DNA of 64,000 nt, from positions 8,796 to 72,795 of the forward strand of contig JBGSXL010000019.1 of the NCBI GenBank assembly GCA_041751425.1, read 5' to 3'. Position numbers and translations under genes: made by a program. The DNA comes from JAVVEG01 sp041751425 (GTDB lineage: Bacteria > Pseudomonadota > Gammaproteobacteria > Pseudomonadales > Pseudohongiellaceae). Positions 44,401 to 52,601 of this stretch are shown piece after piece (position 1 is the stretch's first letter; each line of letters opens with the position of its first letter). The notes below the pieces were generated by a model. It worked only from the letters and a program-made list of their open reading frames with translations, searched no databases and was not told the origin of the DNA.

Positions 44401-44556
44401 CACCTCAGCATGCCGTTGTATGCGATTCTGCATCTCAGGAGCCAGACGCGCAGCGTCAACCAGGCGCTGCACATGCGTGCATTCATCGACGCGATAGGCC
44501 GCATTGAGCGCGGGATAAAGTGAATGGGTAGTGACGCCTGGCTTGAAATACTTCAT
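41428..44556 (-). CDS. putA: Bifunctional proline dehydrogenase / P5C dehydrogenase
   Basis: This 1042-aa PutA oxidises proline to glutamate in two steps, FAD-linked then NAD-linked. The PRODH barrel (about 190-500) shows SIKLSALHPRY, RLVKGAYWDSEIKRA and ATHNAHTVASVL. The aldehyde dehydrogenase half (about 560-1030) shows ISPWNFPLAIFMGQ, FTGSTDTAW, AETGGQNAM and the catalytic Cys in SAGQRCSALR near 830. The N-terminus has no ribbon-helix-helix domain, so it cannot be the autorepressor type. ATG at 44556 with GGAGA upstream is the start. It lies 29 bases after the TetR-family gene and is probably co-transcribed with it. Confidence 0.95.
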   Translation of the reverse strand: MKYFKPGVTTHSLYPALNAAYRVDECTHVQRLVDAARLAPEMQNRIQRHAEVLVRTVRSNRRSGSGIDAFMHEYQLSSHEGVVLMCLAEALLRIPDDETIDRLIRDKLTTADWEQHLGKSDSLFVNASTWGLLISGKMVRSDDALAENGKSIFRRLLQRSGEPLIREAVRQAMRIMGRQFVMGRTIKEALSRARSSESQGYCYSYDMLGEAARTEADSQRYLQAYLKAIAAIGKAVEERNLYEAPGISIKLSALHPRYESAQGERVMLELLPRLLQLAQAAAQAGIGLTIDAEEADRLELSLELLEAVAANPSLASWQGLGLAVQAYQKRAFDLIDWLAALAERTNRCLMVRLVKGAYWDSEIKRAQERGLDAYPVFTRKTSTDISYLACASKLLARRDLFYPQFATHNAHTVASVLVMAGDQTGFEFQRLHGMGGPLYDQLQTSEVPCRIYAPVGGHEELLPYLVRRLLENGANTSFVNRIVDDKAPIEDIIADPLVKLSSYQQIPHPRITLPSELFPGRKNSEGMDLSDIDVLQKFDIDFQQAAKHLWHSQPLIAGEISATETKPLVNPADHREIVGHVIDANAKDIETALSAASAGASEWNDTDVEIRATCLEHTADLLEAQMPRFIAYCTREAGKSIGDGIAEVREAVDFCRYYAVQARSDFAEQFQPGPTGEQNRFLLQGRGVIVCISPWNFPLAIFMGQVCAALVAGNAVIAKPAEQTPLIAAAAVSLLHQAGVPENVLQLLPGDGSVGAALVNDTRVQGIAFTGSTDTAWAINRSLAARDSAIATLIAETGGQNAMLVDSSALLEQVVADVLISGFQSAGQRCSALRVLLVQQDIAPKLLEMLSGAMAELQIGNPISLATDVGPVIDQAALERLQQHAKRMDKEAKLIYRCKLPDAASHGTFFPPHAYEIESLQQIPQEVFGPIVHVLRYQASELDSVIDAVNAIGFGLTFGIHSRIDSTVSRVASRIKAGNIYVNRNMIGAVVGAQPFGGVGLSGTGPKAGGPHYLQRFASEKSISINTTAAGGNASLMTLSDE

Positions 44557-44585
44557 CTTTTTCTCCACCGCTGCGCGGCGTCACA

Positions 44586-45236
44586 TCAGTCCTGTTTACT
44601 GCAGACGGCGCGAAATCCAGCCGCAATAAAAGGGATCATATGTTCGTAGGCGGCATCGAAATCCGTAGAGCGACATTTGCCTTTGGACAGTTTGTCGATA
44701 CGGCCGGTTTGTGCCAGTGTCAGCGTCAGTGCGCCGGAAAGATAGTGGTAGCACCAATAAATATTTTCATCACTAGCGCCAGGCAGAGTAGAGCGCAGGG
44801 CGTTAATAAACTCCTCGACCAATTTATCGTAGATCTTCGGCATCATTTCCTGGCTCCATACCGGTGAGGCCATGATATAGGCCAACAGCGCCAGATAATT
44901 GCGCCAGCCTGGGTCACCTGTTTCCTGGGCAAGTTTCAGCGGTAGCAGGAAAGCTTCAATAATCTGCTCCAGACTCTGCTGCTGTTTGCCGGCAGCCTTC
45001 TGATTTGCATACAACACATCGCGGCGGGTGCTGTTCAGGATGTCGGCGCGGCGCATGAAAACGGCATCGAATACATCGCGTTTCTTGCCGAAATGGTAGC
45101 TGGCCAGTGCCACGTCTACTTCCGCAGCATTAGCGATTTGCCGCATGGTCACACCGTCAAAACCGTGCGTGGCGAAAAGAGCTTCCGCTACGTCCAGTAT
45201 GCGGTCGCGCTTACTGATACTGGGTGTTGTCGACAT
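44586..45236 (-). CDS. TetR-family regulator of the put-like locus
   Basis: This 216-aa repressor-type regulator has an N-terminal helix-turn-helix (about 10-57: ILDVAEALFATHGFDGVTMR, then VDVALASYHFGKKRDVFDAV) and an all-helical ligand domain. ATG at 45236 has AGGA 6 bases upstream, while the longer frame adds six residues. It is transcribed with putA and faces a symporter gene across 132 bases that contain a perfect 18-bp palindrome. Related sites lie before the TonB receptor. Since this PutA lacks a DNA-binding domain, TetR probably supplies the substrate response (inference). Confidence 0.92.
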   Translation of the reverse strand: MSTTPSISKRDRILDVAEALFATHGFDGVTMRQIANAAEVDVALASYHFGKKRDVFDAVFMRRADILNSTRRDVLYANQKAAGKQQQSLEQIIEAFLLPLKLAQETGDPGWRNYLALLAYIMASPVWSQEMMPKIYDKLVEEFINALRSTLPGASDENIYWCYHYLSGALTLTLAQTGRIDKLSKGKCRSTDFDAAYEHMIPFIAAGFRAVCSKQD

Positions 45237-45285
45237 CGAGAATCCTGTTTTCAATTTGTTTGCCGGTAATTTACCACGCTTGCGT

Positions 45286-45303
45286 ATTCAACGCGCGTTG
45301 AAT
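45286..45303. promoter_or_regulatory. TetR-type operator between tetR and symporter
   Basis: ATTCAACGCGCGTTGAAT is an 18-bp perfect palindrome, 50 bases upstream of tetR and 66 upstream of the symporter. Length and symmetry suit a TetR dimer. Similar sites at 46855 and 46887 share the TCAAC/GTTGA arms. Confidence 0.8.
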
Positions 45304-45368
45304 TACACTCCCGATCGGCGAACCAACAAGTAATAGAACAGGATTCGCATTAGCAACGGGAGATACGC

Positions 45369-46820
45369 ATGCTGACAGCCCCAGAAATATTCACCTATGG
45401 TCTGATGCTGACCTATGTGGTTGTTGTGTTCTGGCTTTCCTGGATTGGCATGCGCCGTACAACAGACATACAGGGTTTCTCTATTGGCAATAAGGATATG
45501 AACCCGTATGTGATAGGCATGACTCTGGCAGCCTCCATTGCTTCCACATCCACGTTTGTCATCAACCCCGGCTTTATCTACACCGATGGTCTGTCCGCCT
45601 ATATTCACTATGGCGTTGCTGCACCACTTGGAATTCTCTGCGCGTTTCTTATCCTTACCCGGGGTTTTCTGAAGCTGGGCGAGGATAAGCTGGCAGCCAC
45701 CATTCCTGAATGGATCTACCATCGTTATCACAGCCGCGGGTTCAGTCTGTTCTTCACGTTGATCAACCTGCTTTCGGTCACGTTTGTTGTGCTGATTCTG
45801 GTCGGTTGCAGTATTTTGATGGCCAGTATTTTCCCAATCTCTGAACATACAGCGATGGTGTTGATCCTGCTGTTTGTCTTTTCCTACGTGATGATGGGTG
45901 GTACCTACGCACATGCGTATACGAACACCCTGCAGGGCTCGATGATGCTGCTAATCTCCGGGTTTCTGTTCTTCTATGGCTTACGCCATCTGGACGGCGG
46001 TTTCATTGATTCGATGCGCAGCGTCAGCACAAATTATGCCTCCGTGTTTAACCCGGATAGCGCGCTGTACCACGATTTTTTCTCGGTGTTCCTGAGTGGT
46101 TTCATTATTACTTTTGCGTTGATGATGCAACCACATATTCTCACCAAAGTGCTGTATCTGCGCGGTGAACGCGATATCGGCAAATTTATTGGTACGACAG
46201 TAGTGGTAGGAACCTGTTTCACGTTGATGTTGCTGGTGGGCTTCTACGCAAAGGTATCTGGTCTGGAAGCGTCAGCGCAGGATACCGTGGTCAGCGAGTT
46301 CCTGGTGCATGAATTTTCCAGCACAGTGTGGGGTCAGTATGCGTTGGCAATCATCATGATCACATTGCTGGCGGCGGGTATGAGCACACTGGATGGGATA
46401 TTGGTTTCGCTTTCCGCCATTGTGGTCAAAGATCTGGTACTTCCCATCACCGGCAACGAAAGTAAAGGCCTGTTTTGGTCGCGGGTAGTGCTGGTGTTTA
46501 TTGGTATAGCCGGTGCGGTGCTGGCCTGGAACCCACCACCATTGATAGGTCTGTTTGCCCAGAAAGGCGTCTACGGACTGGCTGCCGCCTCACTGGTACC
46601 CATACTGTTCGGGGTGTTAATAAAGGGTGTGATACCGCTATGGGTTGTCAGTATATCCGCAGCCATCGGTCTGCTTAGTCATCTGTACCTCAATATGGTA
46701 TATGGCATATTAAATCCCGCAGTTTCAGCTAGTTACGGCATTATTCTTTCTGTGCTATTTGCGCTCACCAGCCTGCTTATTCTGCGTTTGCAGGGTAAAT
46801 TTTCCACCCAACAAAATTAA
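45369..46820 (+). CDS. Sodium:solute symporter (SSS family)
   Basis: This 483-aa inner-membrane symporter has about 13 helices. SSS features are the unwound first core helix region AASIASTSTFVINPG, IPEWIYHRYHSRGFSL, FVFSYVMMGGTYAHAYTN (family G-G motif) and AAGMSTLDGILVSLSAIVVKD in the core helix 8 Na-site area. GGGAG precedes the ATG. It lacks the PutP-like ASDMSGWLL stretch, so proline transport is not assured. The shared operator sequence with tetR-putA and the TonB receptor points to one uptake pathway. Confidence 0.9.
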   Translation: MLTAPEIFTYGLMLTYVVVVFWLSWIGMRRTTDIQGFSIGNKDMNPYVIGMTLAASIASTSTFVINPGFIYTDGLSAYIHYGVAAPLGILCAFLILTRGFLKLGEDKLAATIPEWIYHRYHSRGFSLFFTLINLLSVTFVVLILVGCSILMASIFPISEHTAMVLILLFVFSYVMMGGTYAHAYTNTLQGSMMLLISGFLFFYGLRHLDGGFIDSMRSVSTNYASVFNPDSALYHDFFSVFLSGFIITFALMMQPHILTKVLYLRGERDIGKFIGTTVVVGTCFTLMLLVGFYAKVSGLEASAQDTVVSEFLVHEFSSTVWGQYALAIIMITLLAAGMSTLDGILVSLSAIVVKDLVLPITGNESKGLFWSRVVLVFIGIAGAVLAWNPPPLIGLFAQKGVYGLAAASLVPILFGVLIKGVIPLWVVSISAAIGLLSHLYLNMVYGILNPAVSASYGIILSVLFALTSLLILRLQGKFSTQQN

Positions 46821-46854
46821 CTCCAGAATTATTTTTGTGTCACGAGCTTGACAT

Positions 46855-46902
46855 TTCAACGCCCGTTGAATAACCTCGGCTCGAAACTCAACAGATGTTG
46901 AA
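46855..46902. promoter_or_regulatory. Paired TetR-type operators before TonB receptor
   Basis: TTCAACGCCCGTTGAA (46855-46870) differs from the tetR operator core by one base. CTCAACAGATGTTGAA (46887-46902) is a weaker copy. Their centres are 32 bases apart, about three helical turns, allowing cooperative binding on one face. They lie 73-120 bases before the receptor start. Confidence 0.72.
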
Positions 46903-46974
46903 ATCTAATAATTAAAAAATAATGTTTCGCATGCATTTACAACCTCAAACTACGTCAGGAGAAGGGCCAGTCAC

Positions 46975-49212
46975 ATGAATAAAAAATCCAAAAAAGGCAA
47001 TTTAAATATCAGCCTGGTGTGTGCAGCTACTGTACTTAGCGGTATACCAGTTTTCTCGATGGCGCAGGAGCCACAGGTTACTGCTATCGAAGAAGTGCTG
47101 GTCACAGCACGTCGCAGGGCTGAGAACCTGCAGGATGTCCCGGTGGCTGTCAGCGCCTTCAGTGCCCAGGCACTAGAGCAGGACGGCATCAGTGACATCA
47201 CTCAATTACAGCAACGCCTGCCCAATACCACGCTGCAGGTAAGTCGCGCTACGAACTCAACATTGACAGCATATATTCGCGGTATCGGTCAGCAGGATCC
47301 GTTGTGGGGTTTTGAGCCCGGCGTCGGCATCTATGTGGATGATGTCTATATCGCACGCCCACAGGGTGCAGTGCTGGATATTCTGGATGTAGAGCGCATT
47401 GAAGTTTTGCGCGGGCCGCAGGGAACTCTTTACGGCAAGAACACCATTGGTGGCGCAGTGAAGTATCAGACCCGCCGCCTCGGCAACGAACCGACGCTGA
47501 ATATCAGAGGCAGCGCTGGCGACTACAACAAGCAGGAATTGGCAATTTCCGGCTCCATACCGCTGATCGAGAACAAGCTTTATATTGGTGGTGGCATCGC
47601 AACATTGAAACGCGATGGCTTTGGCGAATTTCGCAATACTGGCGATGACAACTACAACAAAGATTTGCAGACGGCCCATGTCAAACTGGAATGGGCCGCC
47701 AGTGAAAATGTGCTGGTTTCTTTAAGTGCAGATCGTACCGAAGACGATTCCAATCCACGTGGCGGTTACCGCCTCACACCCAGTCTGCTGACAGGTCAAC
47801 AGCCCCATAGCAGCGTATTCGACAGTGATACCAGCCAACCTAATCTCAACGAGGTTGTGACGGAAGGCATGTCTGCCCAGCTAGCCTGGCAAATGAATGA
47901 CAATTGGGAATTCAAATCGATTACGGCAAAGAGAGAAGGCAGCACTTTCGTATTCATTGATTTCGATGCCACACGTATCAACAGCTTCGATGTGCCGGGG
48001 CTGTATGAAGACGAGCAATTTACCCAGGAATTTCAACTGAACTACAGTGCGGATCAACTGAATGTAGTCAGTGGTCTGTATTATTATCAGGGCGATGCCT
48101 GTGGTGCTTTTGGTGTTGTGTTGGGTCGGGCAGGAATTACTCTGGAGAATGGCGGCTGCGTTGATACAGAAAGTTATTCCGCGTTCGCACAAGCCAGTTA
48201 TGATTTCACCGATGCATTCTCCATGAGTTTCGGCGGCCGTTATACGACAGATGAGAAAACCGCTGACGTTTATCGTTACGTCTTTCTGGGCACCAAGAAT
48301 CCGAAGCAGACAGGTACGCGAATCGCTACGCAATCTGATTTCTCCGGTGATGAGAGCTGGTCAGAATTCTCGCCTCATATTGGTGCTCAGTATCGCTTCA
48401 ATGACGATGTGATGGGTTATGTGTCTTATACCAGCGGTTTCAAATCGGGCGGTTTCGACATGCGTGCGAATGCAGCTGTGAATCCCGCAGCACATGATCC
48501 GTTTAATCCGGAGATCGTTGACAGTTTCGAAGTAGGCGTCAAATCTACCTTGATGAATTCCAGGTTGCGTCTGAATGCTGCGGCGTTCTTCAATGATTAT
48601 CAGGACATGCAGGTAACCGTGCAGCGAGCCGTGGGAACTACTGATTTCGCATCTCAGGTAATCAATGCCGGACAATCGGAAATGCGTGGCTTCGAAGTTG
48701 AAGCGCTTGCCGCTTTGACAGACCGACTGAGTCTCTCAGCCGTAGTCGGATATATCGATGCCGAGTTTGTGGAATTGGAAACCTTCAATCCTGCGACAGG
48801 TACCATCATTGATGTTGCTGATCTGTGGGTAATTTCCAACACTCCGGAATGGTCATCAAATCTTGCGCTGAGCTATGTTGCTGATATTGGCGGATGGCAG
48901 AGTCGTTGGGCGGTCGATGCATCTTATCGTGGCGAAACCCATATTTTCGAATTGCCATCCAGACTGGATCAGAGCAGCTACTCACTGGTCAATGCGAATA
49001 TCGTTTTGACTTCGCCTGATCAACATTGGACAGTTGGTTTGCACGTCAAGAATCTGACTGATAAAGAGTATCGTATTGCGGGATACAACTTCCCGGCTAC
49101 GTTTGATGCTAGTGGCAACGTACTGGCACCAGGATTGGGAGGTGATGACACAGTGACGGGTTTCTACGGCGACCCGCGCACGGTTACACTTTCAGTTGGC
49201 TATCGTTTCTAA
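46975..49212 (+). CDS. TonB-dependent receptor of the TetR-controlled locus
   Basis: This 745-aa outer-membrane receptor has a signal peptide ending FSMAQE, a TonB box (IEEVLVTARR), a plug (about 45-165, with YIRGIGQQDP, GVGIYVDDVY and ERIEVLRGPQGTLYGKN) and a barrel ending in GYRF. GGAGAAGG precedes the ATG. It belongs to the large iron-siderophore-like/degradation-pathway receptor class. Its operators and the following hydrolase suggest uptake of the same organic substrate that induces putA and the symporter, for example a proline-derived or ester compound. The ligand itself is unknown. Confidence 0.92.
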   Translation: MNKKSKKGNLNISLVCAATVLSGIPVFSMAQEPQVTAIEEVLVTARRRAENLQDVPVAVSAFSAQALEQDGISDITQLQQRLPNTTLQVSRATNSTLTAYIRGIGQQDPLWGFEPGVGIYVDDVYIARPQGAVLDILDVERIEVLRGPQGTLYGKNTIGGAVKYQTRRLGNEPTLNIRGSAGDYNKQELAISGSIPLIENKLYIGGGIATLKRDGFGEFRNTGDDNYNKDLQTAHVKLEWAASENVLVSLSADRTEDDSNPRGGYRLTPSLLTGQQPHSSVFDSDTSQPNLNEVVTEGMSAQLAWQMNDNWEFKSITAKREGSTFVFIDFDATRINSFDVPGLYEDEQFTQEFQLNYSADQLNVVSGLYYYQGDACGAFGVVLGRAGITLENGGCVDTESYSAFAQASYDFTDAFSMSFGGRYTTDEKTADVYRYVFLGTKNPKQTGTRIATQSDFSGDESWSEFSPHIGAQYRFNDDVMGYVSYTSGFKSGGFDMRANAAVNPAAHDPFNPEIVDSFEVGVKSTLMNSRLRLNAAAFFNDYQDMQVTVQRAVGTTDFASQVINAGQSEMRGFEVEALAALTDRLSLSAVVGYIDAEFVELETFNPATGTIIDVADLWVISNTPEWSSNLALSYVADIGGWQSRWAVDASYRGETHIFELPSRLDQSSYSLVNANIVLTSPDQHWTVGLHVKNLTDKEYRIAGYNFPATFDASGNVLAPGLGGDDTVTGFYGDPRTVTLSVGYRF

Positions 49213-49241
49213 TTCATTCAACGAACTTTTAGAAGTAGTTT

Positions 49242-50135
49242 ATGAGTGAATTCAACGATATCTGGTACAAAAGCGCCGATGGTCTAACGCTGTATGCCAG
49301 AGACTACCCATGTGTTCGCGACAGTGAACACATGGGAAACTCTGAAACCCCGACTATCCTGTGTATACCAGGCTTGACTCGTAATTCCGCAGACTTTCAT
49401 GAACTGAGTCTGCACTTGCGCAAGCGTTATCGGGTAATCGCTGTCGATCTGCGTGGCCGTGGTCGCTCAGCTTACGACACAGTTCCTGCTAACTATATGC
49501 CGCTGACTTACGTGGCTGATGTTAATGCGCTGGTGCAAACACTAGAGTTGTCCCGAGTGGTTCTCCTGGGCACTTCGCTGGGTGGTTTGGTGTCGATGTT
49601 GATCGCCGCCAGCCGCCCCGCTTTTTTGTGTGGTCTGATCATCAATGATGTCGCGCCGCAAATTGAAACCGCTGGCCTGGAAAGAATCAGATCTTATGTG
49701 GGGAAAACGGGAGACGTCGACAACTGGCAGGAGGCCGTTGCGCAAACGAAACTTTTGAATGGCAAGGAGCTGCCTGATTTAAGTGATGAAGCATGGCTGG
49801 AGTTCAGTAAGAAAATTTTCAAGGAAGATGAAAGTGGCAAACCGGTATTGGCTTATGATCCGGCGATTGCGGTGCCATTTTCCAGTATTGATGCAACACC
49901 GCAGACTGACATCATGTGGACAGTTTTCTCCGCTGTGCCGCATGTCCCTTTATTGCTAATACGGGGTGAGAGCTCGGATATAGTTTCTACTGACAGCGTG
50001 GCCAGAATGCAGAAGTGCAGACCCGACATGATTTTTGTAGAAATCCCTCAGAGGGGGCATGCACCATTGCTTAATGAGAATGAAGCAGTTGCAGCTATCG
50101 ACAGTTTAATCAGGGCGATAGACATGGCTGAGTAA
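49242..50135 (+). CDS. Alpha/beta hydrolase
   Basis: This 297-aa cytoplasmic alpha/beta hydrolase shows the oxyanion region CIPGLTRNSADFHEL, DLRGRGRS, nucleophile elbow LGTSLGG (Ser), an acid in RGESSDIVS and catalytic His in RGHAPLLNE. It resembles the enol-lactonase/proline-iminopeptidase/epoxide hydrolase group. It starts 29 bases after the receptor and is probably co-transcribed, acting on the imported compound or its derivative. No signal peptide is present. Confidence 0.88.
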   Translation: MSEFNDIWYKSADGLTLYARDYPCVRDSEHMGNSETPTILCIPGLTRNSADFHELSLHLRKRYRVIAVDLRGRGRSAYDTVPANYMPLTYVADVNALVQTLELSRVVLLGTSLGGLVSMLIAASRPAFLCGLIINDVAPQIETAGLERIRSYVGKTGDVDNWQEAVAQTKLLNGKELPDLSDEAWLEFSKKIFKEDESGKPVLAYDPAIAVPFSSIDATPQTDIMWTVFSAVPHVPLLLIRGESSDIVSTDSVARMQKCRPDMIFVEIPQRGHAPLLNENEAVAAIDSLIRAIDMAE

Positions 50136-50171
50136 GGAATCCACTGCTCAGCCTTGCCTCGCTCCATCTCG

Positions 50172-51314
50172 TCAGTTCCGCCGCCAGGGTGGTCCGATAA
50201 TCAGCGCAGGGTCCGCATCCGGCTTAGGTACAAATTTCTGCGTGCGGCCATATTGATTGTCACCGCCGTACAAGTTCAAATCCGAATCGACAGAGAAACT
50301 GTGCACCTCAAGATAACCATTCGGTAATTCCCGTGGCACCAGCCATGTATAGAGTCGTTCGCCACTGAAATCCATTTTGATGAAACGCAGTGGGCTCAAG
50401 TCAGTCAGCCATAGACTGTCTTCGTTGACAATAATATCCAGCGGCAATCGGAAACCGTCCCAAGTGTCTACATGCTCAACGCGTGCCGGGTCATCAGTCG
50501 TTCTGAACACGTTAATGCGACCGCCCGAGCGGTCCAGCGCAAAGATCAGTCCGCCTGGTCCAATACCAATGGCATGAATACCATTGAACTGACCCGGCTC
50601 CGTACCGAAGCCACCAAACTCGGAAAGATAATTGGCATCCTTGTCCAGGATAATAACGCGGTGATTATCCAATCCATCGGCCACTAGAATTCTGCCATCC
50701 GGCAGGAATGCGACATCCTGTGGTTTGGCGAAGTGGTTTTCATCATCGCCGGGTACATTTTTCTCGCCCAGCGTCAGCAGCAACTCGCTGCCATCATTGG
50801 AGAATACATAAATGGTGTGAGTTGTTTCATTGATGACCCAGACACGACTTTCCGGGTCGTATGGGCTGATGCGCACACGGTGTGGTCCCGGGCCATCCGA
50901 GCCTTCGCACAGGAAATCCCATTGGCTCCAGTTTTCGCGTACGTTGCCATCCGCGTCCAGCGTATACATGCAATTCTGCCAGGTACGCAGGGTCGCATCC
51001 GTCAGCACATTGATACCAATGGAACCCGCGAAGCCGTCATATTCAGGGGGCAGGGGATCAGGGAGCTTGGTTTCGCCACGTTGGGCAATGAATATGCGCC
51101 CGGGAGACTCGGCCCAGACGCCGGAGTTGCCTCCAAACGCAAAACCGTCCTCGGCAAAGGGCTTATGCCAGCCTTCAACCACATCATACGGGCTGGGACC
51201 AACCGGGCCCATGATGACCTCGGCAGCATTGGCAGCGCCAGTCAACCCGGTCATCAGCAAGGTCATTAGCAAAGAAAATTGGGGTCTCACGAGTCTGCTT
51301 GTCATTATTCTCAT
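50172..51314 (-). CDS. Exported NHL-repeat six-bladed propeller protein
   Basis: This 380-aa protein has a signal peptide (ending TGAANAAE) and NHL repeats such as FAKPQDVAFLPDGRILVADG, GQFNGIHAIGIGPGGLIFALD and LPLDIIVNEDSLWLTDL. The fold is shared with peptidyl-hydroxyglycine alpha-amidating lyase and other propellers. The sequence does not show a specific catalytic set that I can name, so binding or lyase function is open. The gene converges on the hydrolase gene, where a GGCTGAG/CTCAGCC hairpin (50126-50153) lacks a T-run. Confidence 0.82.
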   Translation of the reverse strand: MRIMTSRLVRPQFSLLMTLLMTGLTGAANAAEVIMGPVGPSPYDVVEGWHKPFAEDGFAFGGNSGVWAESPGRIFIAQRGETKLPDPLPPEYDGFAGSIGINVLTDATLRTWQNCMYTLDADGNVRENWSQWDFLCEGSDGPGPHRVRISPYDPESRVWVINETTHTIYVFSNDGSELLLTLGEKNVPGDDENHFAKPQDVAFLPDGRILVADGLDNHRVIILDKDANYLSEFGGFGTEPGQFNGIHAIGIGPGGLIFALDRSGGRINVFRTTDDPARVEHVDTWDGFRLPLDIIVNEDSLWLTDLSPLRFIKMDFSGERLYTWLVPRELPNGYLEVHSFSVDSDLNLYGGDNQYGRTQKFVPKPDADPALIIGPPWRRN

Positions 51315-51447
51315 TGTCTTTCTCGATATTGGCTTCAGAAGTAAGTTAGTTCTTGCCGAGCTTTAAGGAGTATATTGGCCGCCTTGCGCTGGCGTCCATG
51401 ATTTTATGTAAATTCCCAATAGCTGTAAAAAAGGTGTTGATGTTCTG

Positions 51448-52467
51448 ATGTTGTTTTTCAAGAATCTAGTGCGTCGTTTTATTATTCTGATTAGGCGTTG
51501 GCCGGGTGTAGTCGCTGTATTTGGCTTCATATCGGGAACAGCCAGCTATCTGCTGGTGGAAGGGCGCGAATCGCTGGCGCAGATTTTCGCGGTGCTGATG
51601 CTGGTCAGCTGGGGCTGGCTGGTCATGGGCAATTGGCTGCGCGCGGGCCTTTTAAAACGCTTTGGCTTGGATATTCCGCCTGGCATGATGCATTTTGTTA
51701 CGCAAATGGTGCATCAGGAGAGCCTGTTCTTTGCGCTGCCATTCTTCATTGCCGTAACCAGTTGGTATCACGGACAAGCCATTTTCACCGCGGTGCTTAT
51801 CCTATGCGCGCTGGTATCTGTCATAGACCCGCTTTACTACAAACAACTGGCTGCCAGAAGGTCGCTCTATATCGCCTTCCATGCACTGGCACTGTTCGCC
51901 GTGTTATTGGTTGTGTTGCCGCTGATCCTGCTGCTAACCACCACGCAAAGCCTCGGCCTGGCTCTGGTAATAGCACTGATCTTCAGTTTGCCAAGTCTGA
52001 GCCAACTGCTGGTCAATGGACAATGGCGACGCCTGCCGCTGCTGTTACTGGTGTTGATGGTGTTGGCGGGTGGCATTTGGTTGGGACGTAGTTGGGTGCC
52101 TCCAGCAGCGCTACGACTCGCCGCCGTCACTATCTCTCAGCATTTGGATGTAGAGAGCAAAGAGCCCGGAGAAGAGGTTGAGCGAATCAGTCAGTCGGCG
52201 TTAATGCAACAGGGGCTCTACGTATGGACGGCAGTTCAGGCGCCACGGGGGCTGCGCGAGCAGATTTTCCACGAGTGGATGCATGAAGGTAAGGCACTGG
52301 ACCGTATTGCTTTGGATATTCAGGGCGGGCGTGAGGAAGGTTATCGTGCCTGGACACACAAGTTGAATTTCCCGGACAACTCAGCAGGACGATGGCAAGT
52401 GCGGGTGCTCACTGAATCCGGTCAGTTGATTGGCCTGGGCCGCTTTACAGTCATCGCTGATAACTAG
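51448..52467 (+). CDS. DUF5924/DUF2914-type membrane protein
   Basis: This 339-aa protein has seven or so hydrophobic segments in residues 15-215 and a soluble C-terminal domain. That domain's RQ/W-rich strands (WTAVQAPRGLREQIFHEWMH, GYRAWTHKLNFPDNSAGRWQV) match the DUF2914 domain found in proteobacterial envelope proteins. Function is unknown. The start is ATG at 51448, with a weak AAGG about 13 bases upstream. It is a single-gene unit. Confidence 0.82.
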   Translation: MLFFKNLVRRFIILIRRWPGVVAVFGFISGTASYLLVEGRESLAQIFAVLMLVSWGWLVMGNWLRAGLLKRFGLDIPPGMMHFVTQMVHQESLFFALPFFIAVTSWYHGQAIFTAVLILCALVSVIDPLYYKQLAARRSLYIAFHALALFAVLLVVLPLILLLTTTQSLGLALVIALIFSLPSLSQLLVNGQWRRLPLLLLVLMVLAGGIWLGRSWVPPAALRLAAVTISQHLDVESKEPGEEVERISQSALMQQGLYVWTAVQAPRGLREQIFHEWMHEGKALDRIALDIQGGREEGYRAWTHKLNFPDNSAGRWQVRVLTESGQLIGLGRFTVIADN

Positions 52468-52489
52468 AACGCGTATGAATTGAAACCAC

Positions 52490-52518
52490 AGCCGAGTTGA
52501 ATTCTGCTGCGGCTTTTT
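52490..52518 (+). terminator. Possible terminator after the DUF5924-type gene
   Basis: AGCCG (52490-52494) and CGGCT (52510-52514) form a short stem with a 15-base loop followed by TTTT. It sits 23 bases past the stop codon. The stem is weak. Confidence 0.45.
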
Positions 52519-52601
52519 CATGCCTGTTGGGTTTGCCAAACATAAGCGTCCCGCAAAATCAGACAGTTATGTTAGTTGCATATTTGTGCAACAACTAATC
52601 G

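Noticed and set aside
45369..46820. Naming the symporter PutP
   Set aside because: It lies beside putA but lacks PutP-characteristic segments, so only the SSS family is claimed.
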